From assembly GCF_000703085.1 (NCBI RefSeq), contig NZ_JNLL01000001.1, positions 868,001 through 932,000 of the forward strand: a DNA stretch of 64,000 bases, in the 5' to 3' direction. Every line of letters starts with the position of its first letter. The stretch's first letter is position 1. Position numbers and translations under genes: made by a program. Positions 26,309-36,323 of this stretch are shown piece after piece. The notes under the pieces were generated by a model. It was not told the DNA's origin. It made no database searches and saw only the letters and a list, made by a program, of their open reading frames with translations. This DNA comes from Persephonella sp. KM09-Lau-8 (GTDB taxonomy: Bacteria; Aquificota; Aquificia; Aquificales; Hydrogenothermaceae).

Positions 26309-27016
26309 TTACTGGATAACTTTTCCTATTCTATTAAATCTAATTGCTGGAGATTTCAAGTCTATAGAAAAATAAATCACAAAAGCCTGACCTATCAGGT
26401 AATCATCTGGAACAAATCCCCAGAATCTACTATCACGGCTATTATCCCTGTTATCTCCCATAACAAAGTAGTGTCCTTCTGGGACTTTCACAGGTCCAAA
26501 ATCCTTTCCTTCTCCATCATAAAGTTCCATTACGGTATAGCAGTATTCTTTTCCAGTATATTTTCTTGTAGTGCATTCAATATACTTTTTCACTTTTTCG
26601 TTTGGGGCGGTATAATAACCGTCAGGTTTTCTTAAAAGGGCTTTTCCATTTACATAAACAATATCATTTTTTACCTCTACTGTATCTCCAGGAAGGGCAA
26701 TTATTCTCTTTATAAAATCAATTTTAGGATTTTCCGGATATTTGAAAACTATTATGTCTCCTCGGTCTGGTTTTGCCAGCCTATTTTTGTATCTATAAAA
26801 ATCTATTCCTGTAAATGGTATGCCTATACTCCAGTCTCCATAAACAAGTTTATTAACAAGGATAAAATCTCCTATCAGCAGAGTTGGTTTCATAGAACCA
26901 GAAGGAATATTAAAAGCCTGTGCAAAAAATACTCTTATAAAAGAAACTACCAGAACTATAAAAATTATTGTTTTGACTGCATCTTTTATGGTTTTTGTAT
27001 CTTTAAGCTCGTCCAT
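26309..27016 (-). CDS. lepB: Signal peptidase I
   Basis: LepB cleaves signal peptides of exported proteins outside the inner membrane. The 235-residue protein has one N-terminal membrane segment (about 14-34), the catalytic-Ser motif NIPSGSMKPTLLIGD, the catalytic-Lys motif FIKRIIALPGD, and box E VMGDNRDNSRDSRFWG. GGAGG lies just before the ATG. It sits between the secreted nuclease and pyrC genes on one strand. Confidence 0.97.
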   Translation of the reverse strand: MDELKDTKTIKDAVKTIIFIVLVVSFIRVFFAQAFNIPSGSMKPTLLIGDFILVNKLVYGDWSIGIPFTGIDFYRYKNRLAKPDRGDIIVFKYPENPKIDFIKRIIALPGDTVEVKNDIVYVNGKALLRKPDGYYTAPNEKVKKYIECTTRKYTGKEYCYTVMELYDGEGKDFGPVKVPEGHYFVMGDNRDNSRDSRFWGFVPDDYLIGQAFVIYFSIDLKSPAIRFNRIGKVIQ

Positions 27017-27026
27017 TTTGCCTCCT

Positions 27027-27620
27027 TTACGGTCTTTGCCATAAACCCAGATGGTTTTCCACTGCCTTTTTATAACACTCTAAAAATTCTCTACTGTATT
27101 TTGTATTTGGTTTTATAGTAAGAGGAAGTGCATATCCGTTGCAGATAAGCTCTCTATTAAGCATTTTTCCATCAGGAAGCCATACATAAGCAAGAAGTCT
27201 TCCATATCTGTCCTGTGGCTGTTTATCAAATTCCAGATACACTTTTTTATAGATTTTTCTTTTTCCCTTTTTTCCAAGTAGTAATTGCTTTTCTGTGAAC
27301 TCTTTTGCTTTTTTACCTAAAAAAACAATAACCCTTACTGTTGTATTTAATTCTTTAGCCTGTAGTCTTGCCCTTCTATTTTCTTTACTCTCTGGGGTAT
27401 CTACTCCCAGAAGGCGAACTGTAAATCTTAAGTTCTTAAGGGTTGCCTGATTTTTATTAAAAGTGGTCTCAGGTATTTTCACTATTATTGTATCCCCATC
27501 AATAACTTTTACTACCTGTGCTTCTACTTTTGAGCTTAAAGCCCCTCCCTCTTTACAGCCAACAAATATAAAAAAGAAAAAAACAAAAAATATCTTAGAT
27601 AAGTTTCTGGACTTCTTCAT
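27027..27620 (-). CDS. Thermonuclease-like lipoprotein (SNase domain)
   Basis: A 197-residue staphylococcal-nuclease-like protein carrying a lipoprotein signal (hydrophobic run ending IFVGC, Cys22), so it should be anchored in the envelope. The SNase fold shows VVKVIDGDTIIVKI, VRLLGVDTPE and RYGRLLAYVWLPDG. The catalytic Arg and Asp residues of micrococcal nuclease appear to be kept. It overlaps the end of purE by 26 bp. It may degrade environmental DNA or RNA for nutrients, which is an inference. Confidence 0.9.
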   Translation of the reverse strand: MKKSRNLSKIFFVFFFFIFVGCKEGGALSSKVEAQVVKVIDGDTIIVKIPETTFNKNQATLKNLRFTVRLLGVDTPESKENRRARLQAKELNTTVRVIVFLGKKAKEFTEKQLLLGKKGKRKIYKKVYLEFDKQPQDRYGRLLAYVWLPDGKMLNRELICNGYALPLTIKPNTKYSREFLECYKKAVENHLGLWQRP

Positions 27621-28086
27621 TTGCTTTTAAGACTTTTTCTCTCATTTCTTGTTTGTATTCTTTTACCTTCTGCTGTATTTCAGGATAAGCCACTCCCAGA
27701 ATTTGAGCTGCAAGAACAGCTGCATTGGTTGCACCGGCTTTTCCTACTGTAACTGTTGCTACCGGAACCCCCGGTGGCATCATAACTGTAGATAGCAGAG
27801 AATCGAAACCTTTAAATGAAGAGTTGTCAACAGGTATTCCTATAACTGGTATTGCAACTTTTCCTGCTATTGTCCCTGCAAGGTGCGCAGCGTATCCAGC
27901 AGCAGCTATAATAACTCCGTATTTTTCCTCTGCATTTTTTACAGCTTCAGCAACCTCTTCAGGTGTTCTATGGGCTGATAAAACAAAAACATCATACTCA
28001 ATCCCAAATTTGCCCAGCATATCAAAGCAACCTTGCATTAATTCCAGGTCAGATTTACTTCCCATAAAAACGGCTACTTTCTTCAT
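27595..28086 (-). CDS. purE: PurE N5-carboxyaminoimidazole ribonucleotide mutase
   Basis: PurE (class I) converts N5-CAIR to CAIR in purine synthesis, working after PurK. The 163 residues have the diagnostic GSKSDLELM, the SAHRTPE motif with the catalytic His, AAGYAAHLAG, and GIPVDNSSFKGFDSLLS. Normal length. GGAGG precedes the ATG. It lies 9 bp after gltB, and its 3' end overlaps the nuclease gene. purK is not in the window. Confidence 0.97.
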   Translation of the reverse strand: MKKVAVFMGSKSDLELMQGCFDMLGKFGIEYDVFVLSAHRTPEEVAEAVKNAEEKYGVIIAAAGYAAHLAGTIAGKVAIPVIGIPVDNSSFKGFDSLLSTVMMPPGVPVATVTVGKAGATNAAVLAAQILGVAYPEIQQKVKEYKQEMREKVLKANEEVQKLI

Positions 28087-28094
28087 GACTCCTC

Positions 28095-31000
28095 CTATTT
28101 TTCAGGTTTTGCTTCATCTGTTTCTGGAGCAGGTTTTTTAACTTCTACAGGAGAAATTTTTACAAAATTATTTATTTCCTCATCAAAGTTTTCAAGTATT
28201 TTTCCCGCTATTTCGCTGTCTGTGTATCCTTTATGTTTTGTTACAAGTCTTTTGATTGTTTCTACATCTTCATCATCCATTTCATCAATAAATACGTAAG
28301 ATGGATTTATATTTCTTTCCATCTCTCCTTCAGGGTCATAAACATAGGCAACCCCACCTGTCATACCGGCACCAAAGTTAACTCCTGTTTTTCCAAGAAC
28401 AACAACTGTTCCATTTGTCATATATTCACAGCAGTGGTCTCCTGCCCCTTCTACAACAGCAACAGCACCAGAGTTTCTAACAGCAAACCTTTCACCTGCA
28501 ATTCCTGCTGCAAATAGGTGTCCTCCTGTTGCACCGTAAAGGCATGTATTCCCCATTATTACGTTTTCATGTGGTTTTCCTTTGAACTCTTTAGGTGGTT
28601 TTATAACAATTAATCCACCTGTCATTCCTTTTCCTACATAGTCGTTGGCATCCCCTGTAAGTATGAGGTTCAGTCCTGGAACACAGAAAGCTCCAAATGA
28701 CTGTCCAGCTGTTCCTCTGAGATTAAGCTCTATTTTAGAAAGTCTTAATCCTTTATCTCCGTATCTTTTAACTATCTCATGGGCTACCCTTGCCCCAACA
28801 GAACGATATGTATTTCTAATCACATAAAATCCTGCAAAGTTTTCCTGTTTTTCTATATATGGGAGAATATCTTTGAGGATTTCTTCATCAAAAGGTTTCT
28901 TAGGTGGGTCGTTTCTATCCTGCATACATCTAATAGGTTTGGACATATCAGGTTTCTTGATTATGTATCCAATATCAACAAATTTTGCTTTGTAGTGGTC
29001 TGTAGGAATTTTTGGTTTTATAAAGTCAACTCTACCTATAATATCATCAAGATGTTTATATCCCATATCTGCAAGCCATCTTCTAACGTCCTGGGCAAGG
29101 AACATAAGATATCTTATTACATGCTCAGGCTGTCCCGGGAATTTTTCCCTTAGTCTTTCATCCTGAGTGGCAACTCCAACAGGACATGTATTAAGGTGAC
29201 ACTGTCTTGCCATTACACAACCTTCAGCTACCATCAGAGAAGTTCCCAATCCAAACTCCTCAGCTCCAAGAAGTGCCCCTACAATGACATCCCTACCTGT
29301 CTTAATCTGTCCGTCAACCCTGAGTTTTACCCTTCCTCTAAGGTCATTATCTATTAAAACCCTCTGAACCTCTGATAACCCAAGCTCCCAGACAGTTCCT
29401 GCATGTTTTATAGATGTTAAAGGAGATGCTCCTGTTCCACCATCATGTCCAGATATATGGATTATATCTGCAAATGCTTTTGCCACTCCTGAAGCAATTG
29501 TTCCTATTCCTGTTTCAGAAACCAGTTTTACTATAACTTTTGCCTTTGGATTTATCATTTTCAGGTCGTATATAAGCTGTGCAAGGTCTTCAATTGAGTA
29601 AATATCGTGGTGTGGTGGTGGAGATATAAGGGTTGTTCCAGGCTTTGCCCTTCTTAAGAATGCAATATAAGCGTTAACCTTTTTACCTGGAAGCTGACCA
29701 CCTTCTCCTGGTTTTGCTCCCTGTGCAATTTTTATTTCTATTTCTTCTGCAGAGTTTAGATATTCAGGAGTTACACCAAATCTACCTGATGCAACCTGTT
29801 TTATCTTTGAATTTTTGATTGTTCCGTATCTTGCAGGGTCTTCACCACCTTCCCCTGAGTTTGATTTCGCTCCAACTCTATTCATAGCTTCTGCTATTGT
29901 TTCATGAGCCTCTCTGGAAAGGGCTCCAATGGACATAGCAGCTCCAACAAATCTTTTGACAATCTCCTCTGCAGGCTCAACCTCTTCTATAGGGATAGGT
30001 GGTCTATCAGACTGTATCTCAAATAAATCTCTCACTGTAACAGGTTTTTCTCTCCATGCGTCTTCTGTGAACTTAAGGTATTCTTCCCAGCTTTCTCCTC
30101 TAACAGCTTTGTGCAGGTCTCTAACTGCCAGCGGGTTCCATGAGTGGAACTCACCATCTTTTCTGTGTCTGAACTCTCCACCTGTTGGAACAGAAACCTT
30201 TTCTGAAGCAAATGCTTCATTAAATCTGATTAATGTTTCCTGTGCTATCTGTTTAACACCTATTCCACCAAGCTGTGAAGGTGTTCCTGGGAAGTATTTA
30301 TCTATTACCTCTTTTCCTATTCCAATAGCTTCAAACAGCCCTGAACCTCTATAACTTTTGATTGTGGCAATTCCCATTTTGGACATTATTTTGAGAAGAC
30401 CTTCATTTACAGCTTTGCGGTAGTTCTCTACAGCTTCTTCAAATGAAAGCCCAAATTTTTTGTCCTCTTCAACAAGATTTCTTATGATCTGAACAGCCAT
30501 ATATGGATTTACAAGGGTTGCTCCGTATCCAATAAGAAATGCAAATGAGTGGGTATCCCTTACCTCTGCTGTATCAGCTATTATAGAAAACTTACTTCTT
30601 TTTCCTTTTCTTCCCATATAGCTGTTTACAGCAGCAACAAGCAGCCCCATAGGGATAGGTGCACCTTCTATTGAGATATCCCTGTCTGTAAGAACGATTA
30701 GCTCCTTTCCGTTATCAACGGCATCTTCTACTCTTCTGCATATATCATCAATGGCAGGCTCTAAGGCATCATCGTAAGGGTCAAATATTGCGGGTATTAT
30801 TTCAACTTTACCATCATACAGCTTTATAAGCTCTTCCATCTCATTATCAAAAATCACAGGAGAGCTAAGAAGAAGTTGTTTTGCATGCTCAGGTGTCTCT
30901 GTAAGAAAGTTTTCCTTTTTACCTACATAAGTATTAAGGGACATTACTTTCTTTTCTCTGATTGGGTCAATTGGTGGATTTGTTACCTGTGCAAACCTCT

Positions 31001-32495
31001 GTTTGAAATATGTATATATAAGCTGAGGTTTCTTTGATAAAACAGATAAAGGAGTGTCATTACCCATTGAATAGACAGGGTCAGCTCCCTTTTCTGCCAT
31101 AGGTTTTATCAGCATATTTATCTGGTCTTTTGAGTATCCAAAAGCAACAAGCTCCCTTGTGATATCTTTGTATTCAACTTCAGGATATTCTTTTACTGGA
31201 ACAAACTCTTTCAGGTTTTCTTCAACCCATTCTTTGTAAGGTTTTCCTGTAGCAACTTTGTCTATTACTTCTTTTGAGAAGTAAACTTTTCCTTCCCTTG
31301 TATCTATTGCGATTTTATCTCCGGGACCCAGTCTTCCTTTTTTCAGTATTTTTTCTTCAGGAATTTCAACTGTTCCAACTTCTGAAGCCATTATTACTGT
31401 GTCTTCTGTGATTATATATCTTGCAGGTCTAAGACCGTTTCTATCCAGTTTCCCAATAACAACATTTCCATCTGTAAATGCTATAGCAGCAGGACCGTCC
31501 CATGCCTCAAAAATACATGAGAAATACTCATAAAATGCCTTTTCTGTGTCGGTAAGCCTGTCATCATTTTCCCATGCTCTTGGAACAAGGGCATTTATGG
31601 CAACCATAGGGTCTTTTCCAGACATAACAAGGAATTCAAGGGCATTATCCAGCGAAGCTGAGTCTGAGTCATCATATCTAACTATTGGGAGAATATCCTC
31701 TGCCAGCTCTCCCCAAATTTCCCTAACGTCTTCTGCTTTTGCGTTTATCCAGTTTCTATTTGCAGAAATAGTATTTATCTCACCATTATGGGCAAGCATT
31801 CTAAATGGCTGTGCCAATTTCCACTGAGGGAAAGTGTTTGTTGAAAATCTTTGATGGAATATTGCCAGTCCACTTTCATAATCTTCATCCTGAAGGTCAG
31901 GATAAAAGTATTTCAGCCTTGGGGCTGTAACCATTCCTTTATAAACAATTGTCCTGTTTGACAGAGATGGTATATAAAAATCTTTGTATTCTTCTTTTTC
32001 AGCAAGTTTTTCTAATTTTTTCCTGAGGATAAAAAGTTCCTTTTCGTAATTTTCTACTTCTTTTCCTTCTTTTGAGATAAACCCTTGCCAGATAGACGGC
32101 ATATTGGATTTTGCTATTACTCCAAGTTCCTCCTCAACTATAGGAACTTTTCTCCAACCAAGGAAGGTAAATTTTTCATTTATGATTTTTTCTATCTGCT
32201 GTTTTAACTCATCTTCTTTTCCTACAGGTAAAAAGAATACACCTACAGCAAAATCCTCAGGTGCAGGAATATTTATATTAAGTTTTGAAAGTTCTTTTTC
32301 AAAAAATTTATATGGAATATGGGTTAAAATACCTGCTCCGTCTCCTGTTTTTCCATCGGCACTGACAGCACCCCTGTGGTCAAGGTTTGCAAGGGAAGTT
32401 AATGCATCTGAGACAAGTTTGTGGGATTTAATTCCTTTGATATTTACTATAAAACCAACCCCGCAGGCATCTCTGTCAAAATTGTTGTTTATCAT
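28095..32495 (-). CDS. gltB: Glutamate synthase large subunit
   Basis: GltB makes two glutamates from glutamine and 2-oxoglutarate. The 1466-residue protein starts with a ten-residue leader before Cys11 in DACGVGF, the nucleophile of the class II amidotransferase domain; removal of the leader is expected. The central region is followed by the FMN barrel with NSGEGGEDPARYG. The 3Fe-4S cysteines are in CVMARQCHLNTCPVG, and the C-terminal beta-helix GXGXG domain ends the protein. No gltD lies next to it, so whether it uses NADPH through a distant GltD or ferredoxin is open. GAGGAG lies before the ATG. Confidence 0.97.
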   Translation of the reverse strand: MINNNFDRDACGVGFIVNIKGIKSHKLVSDALTSLANLDHRGAVSADGKTGDGAGILTHIPYKFFEKELSKLNINIPAPEDFAVGVFFLPVGKEDELKQQIEKIINEKFTFLGWRKVPIVEEELGVIAKSNMPSIWQGFISKEGKEVENYEKELFILRKKLEKLAEKEEYKDFYIPSLSNRTIVYKGMVTAPRLKYFYPDLQDEDYESGLAIFHQRFSTNTFPQWKLAQPFRMLAHNGEINTISANRNWINAKAEDVREIWGELAEDILPIVRYDDSDSASLDNALEFLVMSGKDPMVAINALVPRAWENDDRLTDTEKAFYEYFSCIFEAWDGPAAIAFTDGNVVIGKLDRNGLRPARYIITEDTVIMASEVGTVEIPEEKILKKGRLGPGDKIAIDTREGKVYFSKEVIDKVATGKPYKEWVEENLKEFVPVKEYPEVEYKDITRELVAFGYSKDQINMLIKPMAEKGADPVYSMGNDTPLSVLSKKPQLIYTYFKQRFAQVTNPPIDPIREKKVMSLNTYVGKKENFLTETPEHAKQLLLSSPVIFDNEMEELIKLYDGKVEIIPAIFDPYDDALEPAIDDICRRVEDAVDNGKELIVLTDRDISIEGAPIPMGLLVAAVNSYMGRKGKRSKFSIIADTAEVRDTHSFAFLIGYGATLVNPYMAVQIIRNLVEEDKKFGLSFEEAVENYRKAVNEGLLKIMSKMGIATIKSYRGSGLFEAIGIGKEVIDKYFPGTPSQLGGIGVKQIAQETLIRFNEAFASEKVSVPTGGEFRHRKDGEFHSWNPLAVRDLHKAVRGESWEEYLKFTEDAWREKPVTVRDLFEIQSDRPPIPIEEVEPAEEIVKRFVGAAMSIGALSREAHETIAEAMNRVGAKSNSGEGGEDPARYGTIKNSKIKQVASGRFGVTPEYLNSAEEIEIKIAQGAKPGEGGQLPGKKVNAYIAFLRRAKPGTTLISPPPHHDIYSIEDLAQLIYDLKMINPKAKVIVKLVSETGIGTIASGVAKAFADIIHISGHDGGTGASPLTSIKHAGTVWELGLSEVQRVLIDNDLRGRVKLRVDGQIKTGRDVIVGALLGAEEFGLGTSLMVAEGCVMARQCHLNTCPVGVATQDERLREKFPGQPEHVIRYLMFLAQDVRRWLADMGYKHLDDIIGRVDFIKPKIPTDHYKAKFVDIGYIIKKPDMSKPIRCMQDRNDPPKKPFDEEILKDILPYIEKQENFAGFYVIRNTYRSVGARVAHEIVKRYGDKGLRLSKIELNLRGTAGQSFGAFCVPGLNLILTGDANDYVGKGMTGGLIVIKPPKEFKGKPHENVIMGNTCLYGATGGHLFAAGIAGERFAVRNSGAVAVVEGAGDHCCEYMTNGTVVVLGKTGVNFGAGMTGGVAYVYDPEGEMERNINPSYVFIDEMDDEDVETIKRLVTKHKGYTDSEIAGKILENFDEEINNFVKISPVEVKKPAPETDEAKPEK

Positions 32496-32535
32496 ACTGA
32501 AACTCCTCAGCTTTTTATTAAACAGGTAAATACTT

Positions 32536-32565
32536 ATTATATATCTGTAGATATAATAATTACAA
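32536..32565 (-). promoter_or_regulatory. Promoter of the gltB operon
   Basis: On the minus strand TTGTAA (32565-32560) and TATAAT (32541-32536) are 18 bp apart and about 40 bp upstream of the gltB start. Confidence 0.65.
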
Positions 32566-32608
32566 ACTGCCTGCGGAGTTTTTGCAAATAATTCTTAGTT
32601 AAATACTA

Positions 32609-33634
32609 TTATTTCCATACCCCTGCAATTTCAGTTCCACATTTTGGACATTTTCCATCTTCCAGATGATTAATAACATACTGGCCTATATGTCCTCTTC
32701 TGTCTATCACTCTAAATCCACAGGATGGACAGTAGGTTGACTCCCTATCCTCATCATCGAAGTTTCCAACATATACATAGTTCAGACCTGATTCTTTACC
32801 TATTTCATAAGCCTTTTTGAGTGTTTCAATCGGGGTGGGTGGAACATCTTTCATTTTATAGGCAGGGAAAAATCTGGAAATATGCCATGGGATATTTTTA
32901 TCCAGTGATGCAATCCATTTTGCAGCTTCTTTCAGTTCTTTTTCATCATCATTGTATCCGGGAATAAGCAGCGTTGTTAGTTCTATCCAGATACCAAGCT
33001 CTTTTGCATGTTCAATGGCTTTTAAAACTGGTTTTAGTCTTGCTCCTACAATTTCTCTGTAGAACTTATCATTAAAAGCCTTAAGGTCTATGTTCATCGC
33101 ATCAAGGTAGGGTGCAAGGGTATCTAAAGCCTCTTTTGTTTCGTATCCACTGGAAACAAATACATTTTTTAGACCTTTTTCTTTAGCCAGTTTCATTGTG
33201 TCATATGCATACTCAAAGAAAACAACAGGTTCGTTGTATGTGTATGCAATAGAAGGGATATTATTTGTTTTACAGATATTCACAATTGTTTCAGGCATAA
33301 GTTGAACACCAAATACTTCGCCATTATGGGTTTGTGGATGCTGGGATATTTCCCAGTTTTGACAGAATTTACAGCTCATATTACAACCAACAGTTCCTAT
33401 TGAAAAAATAGGGGTTCCTGGCAAGAAATGGAATAAAGGTTTCTTTTCAACAGGGTCAACATTGTAAGCTGCAGCAAGACCGTAAGTTGTTAAATATAGA
33501 TTTCCATCTTCTCCCACCTTTCTAACACCACATTTTCCAAGCTCTCCTTTATCTAAAACACATCGTTGACTGCAAGCTGTGCATAAAACCTTCCCGTCCT
33601 CTCTTTTTTTAGACATCCATGCAAGGACTTCCAT
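32609..33634 (-). CDS. AmmeMemoRadiSam-system radical SAM enzyme
   Basis: The 341-residue protein resembles pyruvate-formate-lyase-activating-type radical SAM enzymes found with AMMECR1 and Memo proteins. An N-terminal cysteine cluster (CTACSQRCVL, KCGVRKV) precedes the radical SAM triad CNMSCKFCQN (CX3CX2C). The barrel contains YTYNEPVVFFEY, and a C-terminal zinc-ribbon-like end has CPSCGFRVIDR and CPKCGTE. The substrate of this system is unknown. AMMECR1 and Memo genes are not next to it here. GGAGG precedes the ATG, and a promoter lies upstream. Confidence 0.9.
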   Translation of the reverse strand: MEVLAWMSKKREDGKVLCTACSQRCVLDKGELGKCGVRKVGEDGNLYLTTYGLAAAYNVDPVEKKPLFHFLPGTPIFSIGTVGCNMSCKFCQNWEISQHPQTHNGEVFGVQLMPETIVNICKTNNIPSIAYTYNEPVVFFEYAYDTMKLAKEKGLKNVFVSSGYETKEALDTLAPYLDAMNIDLKAFNDKFYREIVGARLKPVLKAIEHAKELGIWIELTTLLIPGYNDDEKELKEAAKWIASLDKNIPWHISRFFPAYKMKDVPPTPIETLKKAYEIGKESGLNYVYVGNFDDEDRESTYCPSCGFRVIDRRGHIGQYVINHLEDGKCPKCGTEIAGVWK

Positions 33635-33668
33635 TTTAAAATCCTCCTTAAATCTCTTTTTGCCGTTT

Positions 33669-33696
33669 AATATAGGGGATAAATTTGATAATGCAA
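33669..33696 (-). promoter_or_regulatory. Promoter of the radical SAM gene
   Basis: On the minus strand TTGCAT (33696-33691) and TATATT (33674-33669) are 16 bp apart, 35 bp upstream of the start at 33634. The divergent carB promoter must lie in the same 128-bp gap (a possible -10 TAAAAT is at 33725-33730), but its -35 box is not clear. Confidence 0.6.
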
Positions 33697-33762
33697 GACT
33701 AAAGTTTAACAGCCGTATTTGGTGTAAAATATTTAAAATTCCAGATTAGTGGGGTTAACTTC

Positions 33763-35463
33763 ATGCCAAAAAGAACAGATATCAACAGAATTCTCCTTAT
33801 CGGTTCAGGACCCATTGTTATTGGTCAGGCAGCAGAATTTGATTACTCAGGAACACAGGGTGCAAAAGCTCTAAAAGAAGAAGGATACGAAGTAATACTT
33901 GTCAACTCTAACCCTGCAACAATAATGACAGACCCGGAAGTTGCAGACAAAACTTATATAGAACCGCTTATAACACCGGTTATTGAGAAAATAATAGAAA
34001 AGGAAAGACCTGACGCATTGCTTCCAACACTGGGAGGTCAGACAGCCTTAAACCTTGCTGTTGACCTTTATGAAAAAGGAATTCTGGACAAATACAACGT
34101 CCAAATGATAGGTGCCAACTATGAAGCAATCAAAAAGGCAGAGGATAGAGATTTATTTAAAGCTGCAATGGAAAAGATTGGCCTCCAGATGCCAAAAAGT
34201 GCCGTTGTCAAATCTATAGCAGAAGCAATGGAAGTAATAGAATGGATAGGATTTCCTGTTATAATCAGACCTTCATTTACCCTTGGAGGAACTGGAGGTT
34301 CTATTGCCTACAATATAGATGAATTTTATCCAAAAGTAAAAGCCGGACTTGAAGCTTCTCCTGTCCATGAAGTTCTCCTTGAAGAGTCTGTAATTGGATG
34401 GAAAGAGTTTGAGATGGAAGTAATGCGGGACAAAAATGACAACTGCGTTATTATCTGTTCAATAGAAAATCTTGACCCTATGGGTGTCCATACAGGGGAT
34501 AGTATTACCATAGCTCCAGCTATGACCCTTACAGACAAAGAATATCAGATGCTTAGAGATTATTCTATTGCAGTAATAAGAGAAATTGGGGTTGAAACAG
34601 GAGGTTCTAACGTTCAATTTTCTCAAAATCCAGAAACAGGACAGTTTTATGTAATAGAAATGAACCCGAGGGTTTCCCGTTCATCTGCCCTTGCTTCAAA
34701 AGCAACAGGTTTCCCAATAGCAAAAATAGCTGCTAAACTGGCTGTAGGATACACCCTTGATGAGCTTCCTAACGATATCACAAAAGAAACCCCTGCATCT
34801 TTTGAACCAACAATAGACTATGTTGTAACCAAAATCCCAAGATTTGATTTTGCAAAATTCCCTGAAACAGACCCAACCCTTACCACAATGATGAAATCAG
34901 TTGGCGAAGTAATGGCAATAGGAAGAACATTTAAAGAAAGTATCCATAAAGCTCTGCGAAGCCTTGAACTTGGCAGATACGGGTTTTATATGGGCTTAGA
35001 AAAAGAAAGTGATGAGAAAATAAAAGAAAACATAGTCAGACCAAATGCAGATAGACTTTGGTATATAGCAGAAGCTTTCCGCAGGGGAATGGATGTAGAT
35101 GAAGTTTACCAGCTTTCCCACATAGATAAATGGTTTTTAACCCAGATAAAAGAAATAATAGATTTTGAACAACAGCTTGCTGAAAAAACACTTGCTTCTA
35201 TAACAGATGAAGAACTTGAGCAGGCAAAACAATGGGGTTTTTCTGATAGAGAACTTGCAAGACTATTAAAAACCACAGAAGAAAAAATAAGAGAAAGGAG
35301 GTTAAAAGTTTCCTATAAAGTTGTTGATACCTGTGCTGCAGAGTTTAAAGCATACACCCCATATTTTTACTCCTCCTATGAAAAACCATTTGGTAGAGTC
35401 ACAGAAGAAGGGGAGGTTATTGAACTTTTTGATAGTGAGAATTTAGAAGAAAGAGGAGACTAA
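33763..35463 (+). CDS. carB: Carbamoyl-phosphate synthase large subunit, N-terminal half
   Basis: CarB makes carbamoyl phosphate for pyrimidines and arginine. This gene encodes 566 residues covering only the first (carboxyphosphate) ATP-grasp half: [19 protein letters not shown] at the start, [24 protein letters not shown], and the oligomerisation region with [20 protein letters not shown] near 400-550. The second synthetase half is missing, and the next gene is a different one, so carB is split. From memory, Aquifex aeolicus carB is split likewise (two chains of about 540-560 residues). The second half must be elsewhere in the genome. Confidence 0.95.
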   Translation: MPKRTDINRILLIGSGPIVIGQAAEFDYSGTQGAKALKEEGYEVILVNSNPATIMTDPEVADKTYIEPLITPVIEKIIEKERPDALLPTLGGQTALNLAVDLYEKGILDKYNVQMIGANYEAIKKAEDRDLFKAAMEKIGLQMPKSAVVKSIAEAMEVIEWIGFPVIIRPSFTLGGTGGSIAYNIDEFYPKVKAGLEASPVHEVLLEESVIGWKEFEMEVMRDKNDNCVIICSIENLDPMGVHTGDSITIAPAMTLTDKEYQMLRDYSIAVIREIGVETGGSNVQFSQNPETGQFYVIEMNPRVSRSSALASKATGFPIAKIAAKLAVGYTLDELPNDITKETPASFEPTIDYVVTKIPRFDFAKFPETDPTLTTMMKSVGEVMAIGRTFKESIHKALRSLELGRYGFYMGLEKESDEKIKENIVRPNADRLWYIAEAFRRGMDVDEVYQLSHIDKWFLTQIKEIIDFEQQLAEKTLASITDEELEQAKQWGFSDRELARLLKTTEEKIRERRLKVSYKVVDTCAAEFKAYTPYFYSSYEKPFGRVTEEGEVIELFDSENLEERGD

Positions 35464-35467
35464 AATT

Positions 35468-36307
35468 ATGAATCCAAATCAGATAAAAGTTCCAGCAGTG
35501 GCAAAAGTATTACCGTTCATTTTTATTATAATTGTTGTTTTTGCTCTTATAGCACCACCTTTCGTGATTATCCCAAGTGGATATGTTGGTGTCAAACTAC
35601 ATCTTGGAAAAGCTGATATGGAAGAATTACCTCCGGGACTTAATTTTGTAATTCCGTTTATTGAAAGAATAATAAAAATGTCTGTCAGAACCCACTCCTA
35701 TGACCTACGGGGAGCAAACTCTATAAACTCCCTCTCAAAAGACGGTCTAACAATAAACACAGAACTAACAGTTCTATACAAAATAAAACCGGACAAAGCA
35801 GCAGAAATATATGTTGAGTATGGTCTGGATTATGAAGACAAAATTATAAAACCTGTTATCAGGTCAGCTGTAAGAGATGTTATTGCCACCCTCGACAGCT
35901 CACAGGTATATCAGGAAAGGGATTTAATTCAGAAAAAACTTATGGAACAGGTTTCCAAAGAACTGGAAAAAAGATATATACTCTTAGATGAGATACTGAT
36001 TAGAGATATAAAACTACCAAAAAGAGTTGTTGAAGCTATAGAACAGAAAAGAAGAGCCTACGAAGAGATGCAAAAAATGAAATTTGTTGTTGAAAAGGAG
36101 AAACTTGAAGCAGAAAGAAAAAGAGTAGAAGCTAAAGGTATAGCAGATGCTAATAAAATAATAGCCGGCTCTCTAACAAAAGAATATCTGCAATGGAAAT
36201 TTATAGAGAATATAAAGTCTTATGCTGAAGGAGATAATAACACAGTAATTCTTATTCCTTATGACCAACAGATGACCCCTATAATAAACATTCCTAATCC
36301 AAAATAG
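35468..36307 (+). CDS. Prohibitin-like SPFH protein
   Basis: A 279-residue membrane-anchored SPFH protein, closer to prohibitins than the stomatin at 617-1477. One hydrophobic segment (about 14-38) is followed by the SPFH domain (SGYVGVKLHLGKADMEELPPG) and VRDVIATLDSSQVYQERDLI. A charged coiled coil (about 195-245) carries the AKGIADANKIIAGSLT motif shared by prohibitins. It follows carB by 4 bp. Prohibitins form large rings that guard membrane proteases such as FtsH; that role is inferred. Confidence 0.9.
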   Translation: MNPNQIKVPAVAKVLPFIFIIIVVFALIAPPFVIIPSGYVGVKLHLGKADMEELPPGLNFVIPFIERIIKMSVRTHSYDLRGANSINSLSKDGLTINTELTVLYKIKPDKAAEIYVEYGLDYEDKIIKPVIRSAVRDVIATLDSSQVYQERDLIQKKLMEQVSKELEKRYILLDEILIRDIKLPKRVVEAIEQKRRAYEEMQKMKFVVEKEKLEAERKRVEAKGIADANKIIAGSLTKEYLQWKFIENIKSYAEGDNNTVILIPYDQQMTPIINIPNPK

Positions 36308-36323
36308 TAAGGAGGTTTGAAGA

